Of a stretch of 64,000 nt of DNA, positions 1-8,911 are shown in pieces. Source of the DNA: CAVVFX01 sp963777595 (GTDB lineage Bacteria > Acidobacteriota > Terriglobia > Bryobacterales > Bryobacteraceae); assembly GCA_963777595.1 (NCBI GenBank), contig CAVZRE010000046.1, forward strand, positions 124,001-188,000, given 5' to 3'. The position numbers and the translations under genes are program-made. Within the stretch, counting starts at the first letter, position 1; the number at the start of each line of letters is the position of its first letter. Under the pieces are notes generated by a model. It did no database searches. It was given only the letters and a program-made list of their open reading frames with translations, and was not told the DNA's origin.

Positions 1-95
1 GAAAGCATCGAGGAAGTGCGTGAAGGCTTTCCTTCGTTGTCGGTTGACCAGATGAAACGGCTGATCGACGCCAGCGGACTGAAGCGTCGCTGCAA
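1..95 (+). pseudogene. C-terminal fragment of a DUF433-like small protein (partial at window edge)
   Basis: The first frame reads ESIEEVREGFPSLSVDQMK, which resembles the C-terminal helix region of DUF433 proteins, small DNA-binding-like proteins often paired with PIN toxins. The frame then runs into an arginine- and proline-rich tail with no family resemblance, so the end looks fused to unrelated DNA. The start lies outside the window. The resemblance is short, so this is a tentative call. Confidence 0.3.
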
Positions 96-270
96 CCTTG
101 GGAGAGCATATCCGCGCCAGCCGGATTCCTCGCCCAGCGGCCCTCCCAAAAGATTGGGTCCAAAAAGCGTCAGTATCTGCACCAACACCGGCCATTGCCA
201 GCCGGACGCAGGCGGGTCTCATCGATGAGACCACACCTTCAGCCTTCTCCATCCAAAAAGGCCATGGAAA

Positions 271-396
271 CTGCTGAGTGAGCAGCCGGTTCAGTAGCCT
301 GAAGTTGCCGCCGGTGATCCGGATTATCGCTGCGACTGTCTCGAGGCCGGGCTGGTAGAACTCCCGGCCAGCTTGCTCGCACTCGCGAATGCAAAC
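271..396 (-). pseudogene. Remnant of an AAA ATPase C-terminus (transposition/ExeA type)
   Basis: On the minus strand a short frame reads LETVAAIIRITGGNFRLLNR and then LLTQ, matching the conserved lid-domain pattern (TxGNFRLLxRLLTQ) of the AAA ATPases that accompany IS21-like and Tn7-like transposases and ExeA. No Walker motifs and no start are present. It is probably a relic of a mobile element. The rest of 229-573 contains nothing else I can recognise. Confidence 0.35.
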
Positions 397-573
397 TCGG
401 CGCGGTGTTGGGTGTTGGGGAGCAATAGAACAGAAAACTCGCTTTAGAAAGTGATCGAGAGCCTTACTATAGGCGCGGCGCGAGTGGGCGGAGGTGAGGG
501 TGTCAAGGACCAGCGACTTCTGGGCCGGGGAGCGAGGGAGAGGTCGTTTGCAGAAGAATCTGGCATAGGGCGG

Positions 574-963
574 TTACGAGACTACCCGCAGACGCACCGA
601 AGCGTAGCGCGGAATCTCGCCATCGGTGGTGATCAGTATCAGCTCTTCGGCCGTCGCTTGCGCGATCAGAATCCGGTCGAAGGGATCTCTATGGAGGGGC
701 GGCAGAGCGAAAAGCTCCGCCACGTGCTCCGGGCGCAGGGCGAGCGGCGCGGCGGCCAGTTGATCGAGGGCGTCGTGCCACCAGGTGCGCGGGTCCCCCA
801 CGTTTAAGTTTCCTTTCATGCTCTTAATCAGGACTTCCCAATAGGAAACCGCGCTCAGGACGTTGGGGCCCGCGAGAATTGCGGCACGCACGGCGGCCGA
901 CAGACGGTCGGGGTCGCTCAAGGCAATCAGCGCGGCATTGGTGTCAAGCAGCTGCCCGGTCAC
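574..963 (-). CDS. vapC: VapC-type PIN-domain ribonuclease toxin
   Basis: This 129-residue protein starts GQLLDTNAALIAL, the first acidic PIN motif, and ends with an HRDPFDRILIAQA motif and a final TTDGEI acidic motif, so the expected quartet of acidic residues is present. PIN toxins of the VapC family cut RNA (often tRNA) unless held by the cognate antitoxin. The start overlaps the stop of the upstream antitoxin gene by 4 bp (ATGA type), as expected for translational coupling. Length and motif order look intact. Confidence 0.88.
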   Translation of the reverse strand: MTGQLLDTNAALIALSDPDRLSAAVRAAILAGPNVLSAVSYWEVLIKSMKGNLNVGDPRTWWHDALDQLAAAPLALRPEHVAELFALPPLHRDPFDRILIAQATAEELILITTDGEIPRYASVRLRVVS

Positions 964-1190
964 AGGTCGCCCTCGAGGAAGCGGTCGGGATCGACGGGCG
1001 CATCCCAGCCCGGAAGGAGCTCGATCCGGCCCTTCATGCCGCCGAGGCGCACGAGTCGGCGCTCGGGAGGGGGTGGCGACAATTGAGCCACAGGTTTGCC
1101 GTGGCGGGTGATGACGACGTTTTCTCCCCCTTCGACGGCGCGGATGAGTTCGGGAAGGCGGTTTTTGGCTTCGGCGACGGAGACGTCCAT
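960..1190 (-). CDS. vapB: Phd/YefM-type antitoxin for the adjacent PIN toxin
   Basis: The protein begins MDVSVAEAKNRLPELIRAVE and continues GENVVITRHGKPVAQL, the classic Phd/YefM fold that binds operator DNA through its N-terminus and neutralises the toxin through its C-terminus. I chose the ATG at 1190 because MDVSVAEAK is where family members start; an in-frame ATG at 1211 would add seven residues. It precedes and overlaps vapC by 4 bp, so antitoxin is made first. Confidence 0.85.
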   Translation of the reverse strand: MDVSVAEAKNRLPELIRAVEGGENVVITRHGKPVAQLSPPPPERRLVRLGGMKGRIELLPGWDAPVDPDRFLEGDL

Positions 1191-1266
1191 AGCGCCTTCT
1201 ATTATAGCCACAAGTTCTGGCTAGATTTATAGCCTTGGATAAGCGAACGATAATTATTCAACCGTT

Positions 1267-1282
1267 CAATACAACTGTATTG
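1267..1282. promoter_or_regulatory. 16-bp perfect palindrome upstream of vapBC, candidate operator
   Basis: CAATACAACTGTATTG is a perfect inverted repeat in an AT-rich stretch about 75 bp upstream of the antitoxin start. Phd-type antitoxins repress their own operons by binding palindromes, so an autoregulatory operator is a reasonable inference. No direct evidence ties it to this gene. Confidence 0.4.
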
Positions 1283-1540
1283 TCTGGGTAGCACAATCAG
1301 CGGTGGCGGATTGAATGCCGTAATGGGTGGCTTTCTGACCGTGCACTTACGTAGCCGATGCGGCCTACCACCAAGTGTTTAGAGTTGGACCAAGCGGCGA
1401 CATCTCTCTCTTCGCGGGATCCTCGGGCCATGGGTTTTTTCACTGCCGCAACGGATGGCACGAACAAGGAGGACGCGATCCGGCGATGATAAGGTTGAGC
1501 CGCTTACCTGTAGGAGCCTTCCCGTCTGAGAGCAATGAGC

Positions 1541-1738
1541 GCTCGATGGCTCGGGGGTGGTCACTACTCCGTTCGGGCCATACAGAGTGCCGGAAGCGGA
1601 TGTTATCTGTGCACCGGAAACGACATTGCCGGATAAATCCTCCACTGTAAGGCCGGAAAGAGATACCGTGTCTTGGAAATCTGCCATCTGCGCATAAACG
1701 CGGCGAGCAGAGTGGCTCATCAGGCACATTCGTCCCAT
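1541..1738 (-). pseudogene. Remnant of a PEP-CTERM protein C-terminus
   Basis: The minus-strand frame contains FQDTVSLSGLTVEDLSGNVV and then a short Ser/Thr/Gly-rich stretch ending in TTPEPSS. This is typical of the end of acidobacterial PEP-CTERM surface proteins. The hydrophobic helix and basic tail that should follow PEPSS are missing; the frame continues into unrelated sequence. The N-terminal bulk is also absent. It therefore looks like a fragment left by deletion between the vapBC module and the TonB receptor. Confidence 0.45.
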
Positions 1739-1750
1739 GTCCTTTGACCC

Positions 1751-4213
1751 TCAAAAGGTTCTTCGTACCCCGAGTCGCACCTGAAACGGTTCGACGGGGT
1801 GGTAAACCTCCGTGAATTCCGGCGTGGCTGTGGGGGTTATTCGGGAGGTATAGGCATAGTCAATGTCGTGATCGCGGCGGTTCAGCAAATTCAAAAACTC
1901 GAGCGAAATGCGCCATGTCTTGGTAAATCGATAACCGACCTCCGCGTTGAGCAGCGCCGTGAAGTTGGAACGATAAATTGCGTCGGACGTCAGATCCCGC
2001 GGGCCAAAGTAGCGCAGGCGCAAGCTCCCCGAAAAGCCCTTGAGATCGTGTACGGTGGCGCCTGATGAAACTACCCAACCCACCGCTTCGGGTACCCACC
2101 TGCCACCCGGGCTGCCCGGCGCCGCATCCGCTGCATCTACCGTGGTGAAAAGGGCTTTGGAATCCGCAATATCAAAATCAAAAGCCAGATGTTCCGTTGG
2201 CGTGTAGTAGTTCGCGAGCTCGACGCCATAGCGGTTGCTCGGCTGTGGTGAAGCGACCGTGCTGCCCGTATCGCCATCCTGTTGCAGCTCGGACGCGCTG
2301 TGGAGAGTCCATATTGAAAGTGTGCTTTGCAGATGTGGGATGGCCGTAGTGCGCACGCCGACTTCCGCCCCCTTGGTTGGGACTATGGCGGGAATTCTTG
2401 CGGCAGCCTTGGGAAACGGATTGTCCGGCGAAATCGGTTCCGTCGTTTGAGTCGCGCCTCGCGCGTCGTTGCTGTGAAAACTGAATCCACCCTGTACGTA
2501 GAACTCGGTTTTGGCCCATGGGCCGAAAATGAAACTCGCTTTGGGGCTAGGCAGGAACTTGGTGGCCGTGCCGGAATTGGCAGCCGCAAAGTTCACCACT
2601 GGAGCGCCAGATAATTCGGTAGCGACATAATTGGGAGTCACGCTGGTAACGTCATAGATCGCCTCGTCGCCGCGCATGGCCAGGACCGTGCGGAATTTAG
2701 CCGACCACTGGATTTTATTCTCCATATAAAAACCGATCATCGTGTCGGTAAATCGATTCAAATCCGTGTCCGCGGGCAAGACCGCCGTCAGGTTCGGATT
2801 GCTACTGCATTCGCCGATGGGTTCGGCATTGCATGCGTTGACATCATTTTTATCCGTGCGCGTACGATCTTCCGTCCGGTAAAGGCCATTGTGGACCCAA
2901 TCGTTGCGGAGCTGCACTCCGAACGTATTTTCCACCTTGCGGCCGAACCATTCGTTCAAGATCGTGTGGTGTGCGTCCAGCCCAAACACGAAGCGCTTGT
3001 CCTGCTGTTCGAACTGATCGCCCTTGAGGGGGTCATCCAGGTAGTACGTGAAATCGGAAAACAAATCGAGGTCGTAATAAAATCCGTAGAGCGTGATCTT
3101 TGTCTTTGAGTTTTCACGTTCGCGGTGCCATTCAGTCTGAAGACTGTAACGCGCTGAATTGCCCCCGTCGCTTGGGTTCAGTGCTCCGAAGAAACCAACC
3201 AGTGGCTCCGCCGTAACGGGGATCTGATCGCTTGAGTGCCATTTCCCGTGGTAAGCGCGGGCCGTGACGCTGAAACCCCTGGCATCATCGCCCTGGCTGT
3301 AGGTTAACAGGCCGTTGAATTTGGCGAAGCCATCCGGATTCTTCCATGGGCCGTCATCGTAGAACGCTTCTCCACCGAACAGCAGATTGCCCGAACCGGC
3401 CTTTTTCGATACGCCGAAAACGGCCCGCCCATAACCATACATGCCGCCTTCCACCTGAAAGAAGTTCTCGGGTAGAGTCTTGAAAAATTGCAAATGGACC
3501 GACCCGGCAGAGCCAAAGTTGCCGACATCGGCGTAGTATGGACCTTTCTCAAAATTCAGCCGTTGCACCAGTTCCGGGATGACGGTGTTCATGTCAGAGT
3601 ACCCCTCGCCGTGCGCGTGCGACGGCAGATTCAGCGGCATATCGTCGAGGAAAATGGCCAAATCTGTACCGTGGTCGAGATTGAAACCGCGAAGGAAATA
3701 TTGGTTGGCCTTACCGCCACCGGCGTGCTGTGTGATGATGAGGCCCGGGACCGTCTCCAAAATTTCTCCCGAACGAAGAATGGGACGATCTTCGATTTCC
3801 TTTGCGCCCACCGTTCCCTGGGTGGCGGATTCGGCAACACCGACAAGGTCATCCTCCCGGTCCTGCACGTTCATGGTGGTGCTCACGGAGCTTACTGCCA
3901 GCGAGATGCGTACCGGGACGGGCGCGACGGTAGTCCCTAGGGTGACGGGGATTCTTTGGTCTCAAAAGCGGTGTGAGACACCACGAGTCGATAATCACCT
4001 GCCGGGAGTCCAGGAATAGTGAAGGAGCCGTTCGTGTCCGACTGGACCGTGGTTAGTACGGTACCGTTCGCACTTCGAACCTGCACAGTGGCTTCGCCAA
4101 TCGCCGCACCAGACATGTCAACGACGGATCCTGACAGGAATAACGTCCGCGGCCCAAGAACACCACATCGTTGCAAATAGCATAGAAGTGATGACGGCCC
4201 GGCATCGAGTCAT
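1751..4213 (-). pseudogene. TonB-dependent outer-membrane receptor with carboxypeptidase-regulatory-like domain, interrupted by two apparent frameshifts
   Basis: The gene is read as three consecutive frames. The ATG at 4213 sits four bases after AAGGAG and encodes a signal peptide (MTRCRAVITSMLFATMW...SWAA). A shift near 4155 moves to a carboxypeptidase-D-regulatory-like domain (SGSVVDMSGAAIGEATVQV... to about 3937). A missing base near 3955 then separates this from the 711-residue receptor part, which has a plug domain (RSGEILETVPGLIITQHAGG, RGFNLDHGTDLAIFLDD) and a 22-strand-type barrel ending in a C-terminal Phe (VRLGVRRTF). Such receptors import large substrates using TonB energy. The frame upstream of the nominal GTG at 3886 stays open and similar to the family (VTLGTTVAPVPVRISLAVSS). 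Either it is a recently killed gene or there are base errors at two short runs. The substrate is not predictable. Confidence 0.8.
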
Positions 4214-4291
4214 TGAGCTCCTTCATTCGTGCTACAGAAATCAGAAATGTGCTACCGATCTACGAAGCGTAGCACTACTTGCCAGAAGATG

Positions 4292-4588
4292 TTACGCAAC
4301 ACGCGAGTGCTTCGGATTCGTTTGAAGGTTCGACTGAGCCAGGCGCAGATGCCAGTGCCGATGCAGCGGCTTGACGTGATCGACATTCATGCGCGCGCCG
4401 TCTTTCGCCGAGCGCCGGCAGGCGAGGCAGGCGGACGACTTCGTCAGGTGCGCATGGCGCAGTCGCTTCCATCCGACTGATTTGTAGAACCGTCTGATTT
4501 CATCGGGGGATGCCCGCCGCCGGCTGGAGATACGCCGCAGCAGCAGCGAGAGGAGCAACAGCAGCAGGTTCAGGAGTTCGGCCAGCAT
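4292..4588 (-). CDS. Truncated HNH-endonuclease-like protein with N-terminal hydrophobic segment
   Basis: The 98-residue frame opens with a leucine-rich membrane-like segment (MLAELLNLLLLLLSLLLRR), then CLACRRSAKDGARMNVDHVK and PLHRHWHL, ending ...NLQTNPKHSRVA. CxxC, the DH dipeptide and NLQ match HNH nucleases, but the second CxxCN metal cluster that follows NLQ in complete members is missing. It is probably a 3'-truncated nuclease gene, perhaps non-functional. The call rests on the motif only. Confidence 0.45.
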   Translation of the reverse strand: MLAELLNLLLLLLSLLLRRISSRRRASPDEIRRFYKSVGWKRLRHAHLTKSSACLACRRSAKDGARMNVDHVKPLHRHWHLRLAQSNLQTNPKHSRVA

Positions 4589-4632
4589 GCGGGGCTAATT
4601 GTTCCTATTTAGGGGAATCTAACCTGCATCGC

Positions 4633-5064
4633 TCACGATGCTTCCCAGGGATTGAAGGCGGGAACGTCCGCCCGGTCGAAATGAATCCGGTCGCGGGTCA
4701 CAACGGTTAGTCCATGATGCGCAGCGATCGCGGCGATGAGGAGATCGGGTTGCGAAAACGTATAGCCGGTCTTCCGCCCAATCTCCATCAGTAAGCGCCA
4801 CTTCAAAAGAATGTCTTCTGTCACCGGCAAGGTGCGCTGCGGATCAAACATCGGGCGAACTTTAAACGTAAGCCAATTCTGCAAAGCTACTCGCTTCTGG
4901 GCATCTGGGCTTAGCTCTATGCCGTATCGAATCTCCGCCAGACTGACGACGCTGACATAGAGTTCCGAGAGCGGAGTAGAGGCAACGAACTCGACAACCT
5001 TCGGCTCGGCTTTGGGCTTGCGCAGCTCCGAGATAACGTTGGTATCAAGCAACCATCCAGTCAA
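4633..5064 (-). CDS. vapC: VapC-type PIN-domain toxin
   Basis: This 143-residue protein starts MTGWLLDTNVISELRKPK, carries the second acidic site in SLAEIRYGIE, and has SQPDLLIAAIAAHHGLTVVT followed by RD, the standard VapC acidic residues. The length is normal for the FitB-like branch. Its ATG overlaps the antitoxin stop by 4 bp. It should be an RNA-cleaving toxin controlled by the preceding antitoxin. Confidence 0.9.
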   Translation of the reverse strand: MTGWLLDTNVISELRKPKAEPKVVEFVASTPLSELYVSVVSLAEIRYGIELSPDAQKRVALQNWLTFKVRPMFDPQRTLPVTEDILLKWRLLMEIGRKTGYTFSQPDLLIAAIAAHHGLTVVTRDRIHFDRADVPAFNPWEAS

Positions 5065-5291
5065 AGAACGACGTCCCGCACCAACGGCGAAGGAACGCGC
5101 GACGGTTCGATGTCGACCTCAGGATAAGGACATTCCTGTAAAGCCGCGATCAGATCAGCCCCGGTTCTGGTTTCCGGCGCGGAAGACCGCAACGCTGCCC
5201 GGATCAGGTCTTCGGGACTCTTGAAGGCCCCTGTCCGCATCCGTTGCTGGATCAAGGCTTCGACGTCGGGGCTCGTGATTTCGATGGTCAT
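5061..5291 (-). CDS. vapB: Antitoxin partner of the PIN toxin (ParD/VapB-like)
   Basis: A 76-residue protein begins MTIEITSPDVEALIQQRM and continues FKSPEDLIRAALRSS, a ribbon-helix-helix type N-terminus, followed by a toxin-binding tail with GADLIAALQECPYPEVD. The family is commonly found just ahead of FitB-like VapC toxins. It shares ATGA with vapC downstream, so the pair is translationally coupled. Confidence 0.8.
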   Translation of the reverse strand: MTIEITSPDVEALIQQRMRTGAFKSPEDLIRAALRSSAPETRTGADLIAALQECPYPEVDIEPSRVPSPLVRDVVL

Positions 5292-5315
5292 GACTGTGAT
5301 CCTCTACTTTCCAGC

Positions 5316-5507
5316 CTAGCCGATATAGGCCGCTCTGTCACGAATTTGCAGGGGCCGCCAGCTTGTGACGCAATCGATTCTCTCCCCTGTGGCAACGTTG
5401 ATCAGCCAAGCGGCCGCCCGGTAAATATAAGCCTCGTGGCCATCATCGAGCAACCCGACCGCATACACCGGCGAGCCCGGCGGCAAGGAAACCGGCCAGA
5501 GCGTCAC
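5316..5507 (-). CDS. Small hypothetical protein, third gene of a three-gene overlapping set
   Basis: The 63-residue frame (MTLWPVSLPPGSPVYAVGLL...) has mixed composition with no motif I recognise. It overlaps the upstream frame by 4 bp in the ATGA manner, the main reason to think it is translated. It could be the decayed 3' part of a longer gene. Confidence 0.35.
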   Translation of the reverse strand: MTLWPVSLPPGSPVYAVGLLDDGHEAYIYRAAAWLINVATGERIDCVTSWRPLQIRDRAAYIG

Positions 5508-5719
5508 GCATTACATAGTCGCCGGGGGCGCATACGCGCACGCTTACGCCAAGCTGAAGGCGCCGCTTCGCGGCGGAGCCGGTTTTGGATGTTGTGATAT
5601 GGCGGAAAAGACAGGTGTTGCAGCACAGCGGGAAGAACTTCGGCAGCAGTATTGGCGATCAGCGCCGGCTGGCCACGCGAATAAGGCTCATCAATGACAA
5701 GAACGTCAGTATCCTTCAT
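5504..5719 (-). CDS. Small hypothetical protein, second gene of the set
   Basis: A 71-residue frame starts MKDTDVLVIDEPYSRGQPAL and turns strongly basic at its C-terminus (LRREAAPS, RKRARMRPRRL). Its start overlaps the end of the upstream gene by 14 bp. I do not recognise the family. The basic tail may reflect a frame change rather than a real domain. Confidence 0.35.
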   Translation of the reverse strand: MKDTDVLVIDEPYSRGQPALIANTAAEVLPAVLQHLSFPPYHNIQNRLRREAAPSAWRKRARMRPRRLCNA

Positions 5720-5930
5720 CGGCGAGCTGCTTCTTAATCGTTTCCCAGTCGTTTCGCGTCGTCAGGTCGAGGGTGATTTCCCTGGCGGGCGCGACTTGCG
5801 GCTCTACGTTCGCAACGGCAAACGCATGGTCATTTCGAAATCCCGGGACTGTCGTTCGGTTGAGGAAGACGCCTTCGAGCAGGTTCAGGTCATTCAACAG
5901 CCAGTTCGGAACGGGTCGGTTTTCTGCCAT
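5706..5930 (-). CDS. Small hypothetical protein, first gene of the set, preceded by a palindrome
   Basis: The 74-residue product (MAENRPVPNWLLNDLNLLEG... DWETIKKQLADEGY) is acidic, soluble and of antitoxin-like size, but I do not recognise a family. It lies just downstream of an 8-bp inverted repeat and begins a run of three overlapping frames, an arrangement like toxin-antitoxin operons. That functional reading is inference from layout only. Confidence 0.45.
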   Translation of the reverse strand: MAENRPVPNWLLNDLNLLEGVFLNRTTVPGFRNDHAFAVANVEPQVAPAREITLDLTTRNDWETIKKQLADEGY

Positions 5931-5937
5931 AGGCTAA

Positions 5938-5960
5938 CAACATAACGTCGCATTATGTTG
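5938..5960. promoter_or_regulatory. Inverted repeat CAACATAA / TTATGTTG, candidate operator
   Basis: Two perfect 8-bp arms are separated by 7 bp and start 8 bp upstream of the 74-residue gene at 5930. The position is right for a repressor site of a self-regulated small operon. Confidence 0.45.
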
Positions 5961-6109
5961 TAGTAGATTGACCTACCCTGCTTCCGCCACTTTTTTCATT
6001 TTGCCCACCTCCGCATGAACGTAGTTGATCAAGCCTCCCGACGCAGTCCGACAGCAGGCAAACGGTATGCTGAAATCGGGACCAACCGCGAATAGCGCAC
6101 GGCGCTATA

Positions 6110-6688
6110 GTGAAAACCCCAGTGGCAAGCCTGCGGCTTGCCGCTAACAAGGCTAAGGGTAGAGATTTGTCGCAAGCAAGCCGAGCAGCGAGACTCTTAA
6201 TATTGGCCATTGTGGCACCGGTCTGCATTAAAGAACCGACCCTTCCGACTCGCGCCGCGAAGCGTTCTGCATGTCAAATGCTAAGCGCCGCAGAAATCCA
6301 GAAACTCACTGGCGTCAACGTGATGATGGGCGCATCTAGTAGCGCTCCAGAAGACCCGGCGAACCACAGTGACAGATGTACCTGGCACGCGGAGAAACAC
6401 TTTCAGCCGAACACAATCCTCTTGACGATCGAGGACCTCGACCTTCCGCCAGGCAAGGGACAGATAGAAATCAATTTTATCCGTCTAAAGTCAGCATGGC
6501 TCCGATCTGGCAACCCTCGGCCGCTGGCAGTAAAGGACCTAGGAGACGAGGCGCTCTACCAAGAAGAAGTTTTGAAAAACCTAAGCACACTATTGGTTCG
6601 GCATGGGGCTCGGGCCCTTGTAATACAAGGGATTCAGCGGCAAGATGTCTGCGTAAACTTTGCAAGATTGGTCATGCAACGCATGTAA
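6110..6688 (+). CDS. Secreted or membrane-anchored protein of DUF3558-like appearance
   Basis: The 192-residue product has a hydrophobic stretch (ARLLILAIVAPVC) near residue 30 followed by CQMLSAAEIQKLTGVNVM and CTWHAE. This two-cysteine layout resembles DUF3558-like lipoproteins, where CxLLT...LG opens the domain. The start is uncertain: GTG at 6110 gives a long N-terminal region before the hydrophobic segment. It runs convergently into the TIGR03435 gene with no space between the stop codons. Function unknown. Confidence 0.55.
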   Translation: MKTPVASLRLAANKAKGRDLSQASRAARLLILAIVAPVCIKEPTLPTRAAKRSACQMLSAAEIQKLTGVNVMMGASSSAPEDPANHSDRCTWHAEKHFQPNTILLTIEDLDLPPGKGQIEINFIRLKSAWLRSGNPRPLAVKDLGDEALYQEEVLKNLSTLLVRHGARALVIQGIQRQDVCVNFARLVMQRM

Positions 6689-7627
6689 CTAATTCTCGGT
6701 CGGTTTATCGATGCGATCCACGACGACCACTTCGACCAGGCCTCTTTGAGTCTTCAAATCCAGGCCGAGCGTTTCTCGGAAAGCATCGAAAATCGATGGC
6801 CCGGAGAGGTCAGCGCTGGGAACGGGTTCGCTAGAATTGCCGGCTCCGGACTTCTCCGACATCTTCGCGCGCGCATCCTCTGACCACTGTAAATCGATGT
6901 CAAACGTTCCAGTGATTCCCGTCTGGTTAAGCACGGGCCGCCCCAGCAGATTCATGCGTGTCAAGGTCTGAACCAAATCTTGCATTGTTACTTTCCTGCC
7001 TTCCAGATGGTCGTTCAGCACATAGAAGCCCCCACAACGGAGGTTGGCGGGCTGATATGGTTGCCCAGGTGACGGCAGTGTTGGAGGCGGTGAATTCGTG
7101 TTGGGGTCCGTGCAATTAGCATCGTTCGATCGGTTGAGTCTATCGCCTCCTTTAGCGGCTAGTAGTACATAAACCGGAGCATCCTTCATCTCGCGGTGCG
7201 TCTCAAGTTTAAATCGATCCCTCAGCAGACTCTGAATCATGGGCCTCATGTGTTCCGCATTGACTCGTACGTCCGACTTCGCATTTATATCGAACGCATC
7301 GGAGCCGATCCAGGCTGGCCCCCCCGTGATTTCCGCATCCCGCATCCCATAGGCAATAGCGATAAGACCCCTTGCCGTGATCCCATTGGCTATGAATTTC
7401 CCGTCGCGTGCCATCGAACCCAACAGACGCTTAGAAATGCTTGGCTTGATTGACGCCACAGCGAATTCGGCACCAGGAGGGGAGTCCTTCGGAACGGCTT
7501 GGGCGCGACAACTGGTCGCAGCCCCCACGGCGAGCACTGCGAATAAGGCCCACCGAGAGCTACGTTCCGTAAGCTTCCTCCGCTTGGAGATTCTGGCCAA
7601 CGTCGCCCTTCCTTCCAGAGTTTGCAA
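6689..7627 (-). CDS. TIGR03435 family secreted protein
   Basis: The product has a signal-peptide-like N-terminus (WALFAVLAVGAATSCRAQ), then FAVASIKPS, GLIAIAYGM, GGPAWIGSDAFDI, LLRDRFKLETHREMKDAPVY and a C-terminal LGLDLKTQRGLVEVVVVDR. This order is diagnostic of TIGR03435, a family greatly expanded in soil Acidobacteria and Verrucomicrobia. Members are presumed to be exported; the role is not established. Length (312) is typical and the gene looks intact. Confidence 0.88.
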   Translation of the reverse strand: MQTLEGRATLARISKRRKLTERSSRWALFAVLAVGAATSCRAQAVPKDSPPGAEFAVASIKPSISKRLLGSMARDGKFIANGITARGLIAIAYGMRDAEITGGPAWIGSDAFDINAKSDVRVNAEHMRPMIQSLLRDRFKLETHREMKDAPVYVLLAAKGGDRLNRSNDANCTDPNTNSPPPTLPSPGQPYQPANLRCGGFYVLNDHLEGRKVTMQDLVQTLTRMNLLGRPVLNQTGITGTFDIDLQWSEDARAKMSEKSGAGNSSEPVPSADLSGPSIFDAFRETLGLDLKTQRGLVEVVVVDRIDKPTEN

Positions 7628-7951
7628 TAGCGCAGGAAACGCCGGGACGTGTTCGCCACCGTGTCTCGTCCTCAGTTTACCTTGGTGAGGATCTCATCGT
7701 TCTGAACAGCCTGGATCCAGGCCCAACATCCAGGCCCAACGTGGAGCAGACCCCCACTTCCGATAATCGCAGCGTTATGGAAGATCACCGAAATCGGTTT
7801 CTCGAAAAATGAAGACCGTCAAACCGCTGAAATCGAAAATGCCCCCCTGCGATGACGCCGCCATCGCGGCGCTTTGCGTATTGGGATTATTTTGAAGGCT
7901 CTCCCGAGAGCTTGTTCACCGCCGATCAAAGACCCGTAGCGCGCTTACCCT
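7628..7951. other. Intergenic stretch without recognisable genes
   Basis: The only structure seen is a short tandem repeat of ATCCAGGCCCAAC around 7715-7740. No promoter, RNA or gene is supported here. Confidence 0.3.
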
Positions 7952-8101
7952 GTGCTCAGCAGCAACGACAAAACGCTGCGATGCCTCTTCGAGGTTCACG
8001 ACCAACCCTGGGGGGACGCCAAAACGTTCGATAAGCTTGTCAAACTCCTTGCAATATACTTTGGAGCCTATAAGAGGATGATCCAGAGTGATGCGATCTA
8101 A
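7952..8101 (+). pseudogene. Short remnant of an unidentified gene
   Basis: From a GTG at 7952 a 49-residue frame reads like real protein (LFEVHDQPWGDAKTFDKLVK, then LLAIYFGAYKRMIQSDAI) and ends just before higA on the other strand. Similar-looking residues do not continue upstream because a stop precedes the GTG. It may be the tail of a longer lost gene. I do not know the family. Confidence 0.25.
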
Positions 8102-8105
8102 GTTT

Positions 8106-8402
8106 TTACAGCGTCGGCTGGTGCACGGATCTCTTTACCTTGATCTTGTCCTGATGCTGCCTGGCCTGGGCGAGATCGTAGGCCGTTTGTAAACGCAACC
8201 AGTGATCGGCGTTCGACCAACCCGCCTTTTCCAGCCGGATTGCCATTTCCGGCGAAATCCCGGCCTGGCCGTTGAGGATGCGCGAGAGCGTGTGCCGGGC
8301 CACGCCGAGCACAGCAGCTCCTTCAGTGACGTTTAATCCTGAAGCATCGAGACAGGCATCCTTGATCGAATGACCGGGATGCGGAGGGGGTTTCATCGGC
8401 AT
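8106..8402 (-). CDS. higA: HigA-type XRE antitoxin
   Basis: The 98-residue protein starts MPMKPPPHPGHSIKDACLDA, the usual HigA opening, followed by a helix-turn-helix (LNVTEGAAVLGVARHTLSRI LNG...) of the XRE class. It should bind and neutralise HigB and repress the operon. It lies 16 bp downstream of the higB-like gene, the normal higBA order. Confidence 0.88.
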   Translation of the reverse strand: MPMKPPPHPGHSIKDACLDASGLNVTEGAAVLGVARHTLSRILNGQAGISPEMAIRLEKAGWSNADHWLRLQTAYDLAQARQHQDKIKVKRSVHQPTL

Positions 8403-8418
8403 TTTTTATTTTCCTTTT

Positions 8419-8601
8419 CTAGTGGTAATCCACCAAGTCCACATCGAAGCAGTCACCGTCCGCAAACCGGAATATGATGCGCCAGTTGCCGCTGATCGTT
8501 ATGCTCCAATATCCTCGCAGCTCACCCTTGAGGGCGTGCAGACGATAACCGGGGAGATCAACATCGGTCATGCGCACGGCCGTATCCAGATGCGCCAGCA
8601 C
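8419..8601 (-). CDS. higB: HigB toxin, 5'-truncated
   Basis: The C-terminal two-thirds is clear: GYRLHALKGELRGYWSITIS, NWRIIFRFADGDCFDVDLVD and the terminal YH are typical of HigB ribosome-dependent mRNA endonucleases. Family members have about 92 residues. Reading upstream of the GTG at 8601 the frame stays similar for about 16 codons (GVRADQRSRIADV) and then becomes unrelated, with a stop, so the N-terminus (normally a FxxKGLxRFF-like segment) has been lost. The toxin is likely inactive. Confidence 0.7.
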   Translation of the reverse strand: MLAHLDTAVRMTDVDLPGYRLHALKGELRGYWSITISGNWRIIFRFADGDCFDVDLVDYH

Positions 8602-8840
8602 GTCGGCAATTCTCGACCGCTGATCGGCCCTAACGCCACTTGCATCGCCGTCGGTATCGGTACGAGTGCCAACTCTGCTTAGTTTCTTCGGGTCGCCAGC
8701 CCCTGTCCGGCCTTTATCTTAACCGCCACATTGAGTCGCCGCGCCGCAGCCCATCGCCGCCTTACCTTGCTTTGTGCATCCTCCACATTCCGTGCACAAC
8801 AAAAGCCCGCCAAGTCCTTACAGAGCCGAGCCTTATGGAG

Positions 8841-8861
8841 TGAACCCCAAAACTGAGACAC
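8841..8861 (+). repeat. Left terminal inverted repeat of the IS3 element
   Basis: TGAACCCCAAAACTGAGACAC begins with the TG typical of IS3 ends and pairs with 10738-10758 at 16 of 21 positions. Confidence 0.7.
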
Positions 8862-8911
8862 ACTGAATAGACGCACTTTTCATTGAACGGATGTAATACG
8901 AAAGGAAAGTG

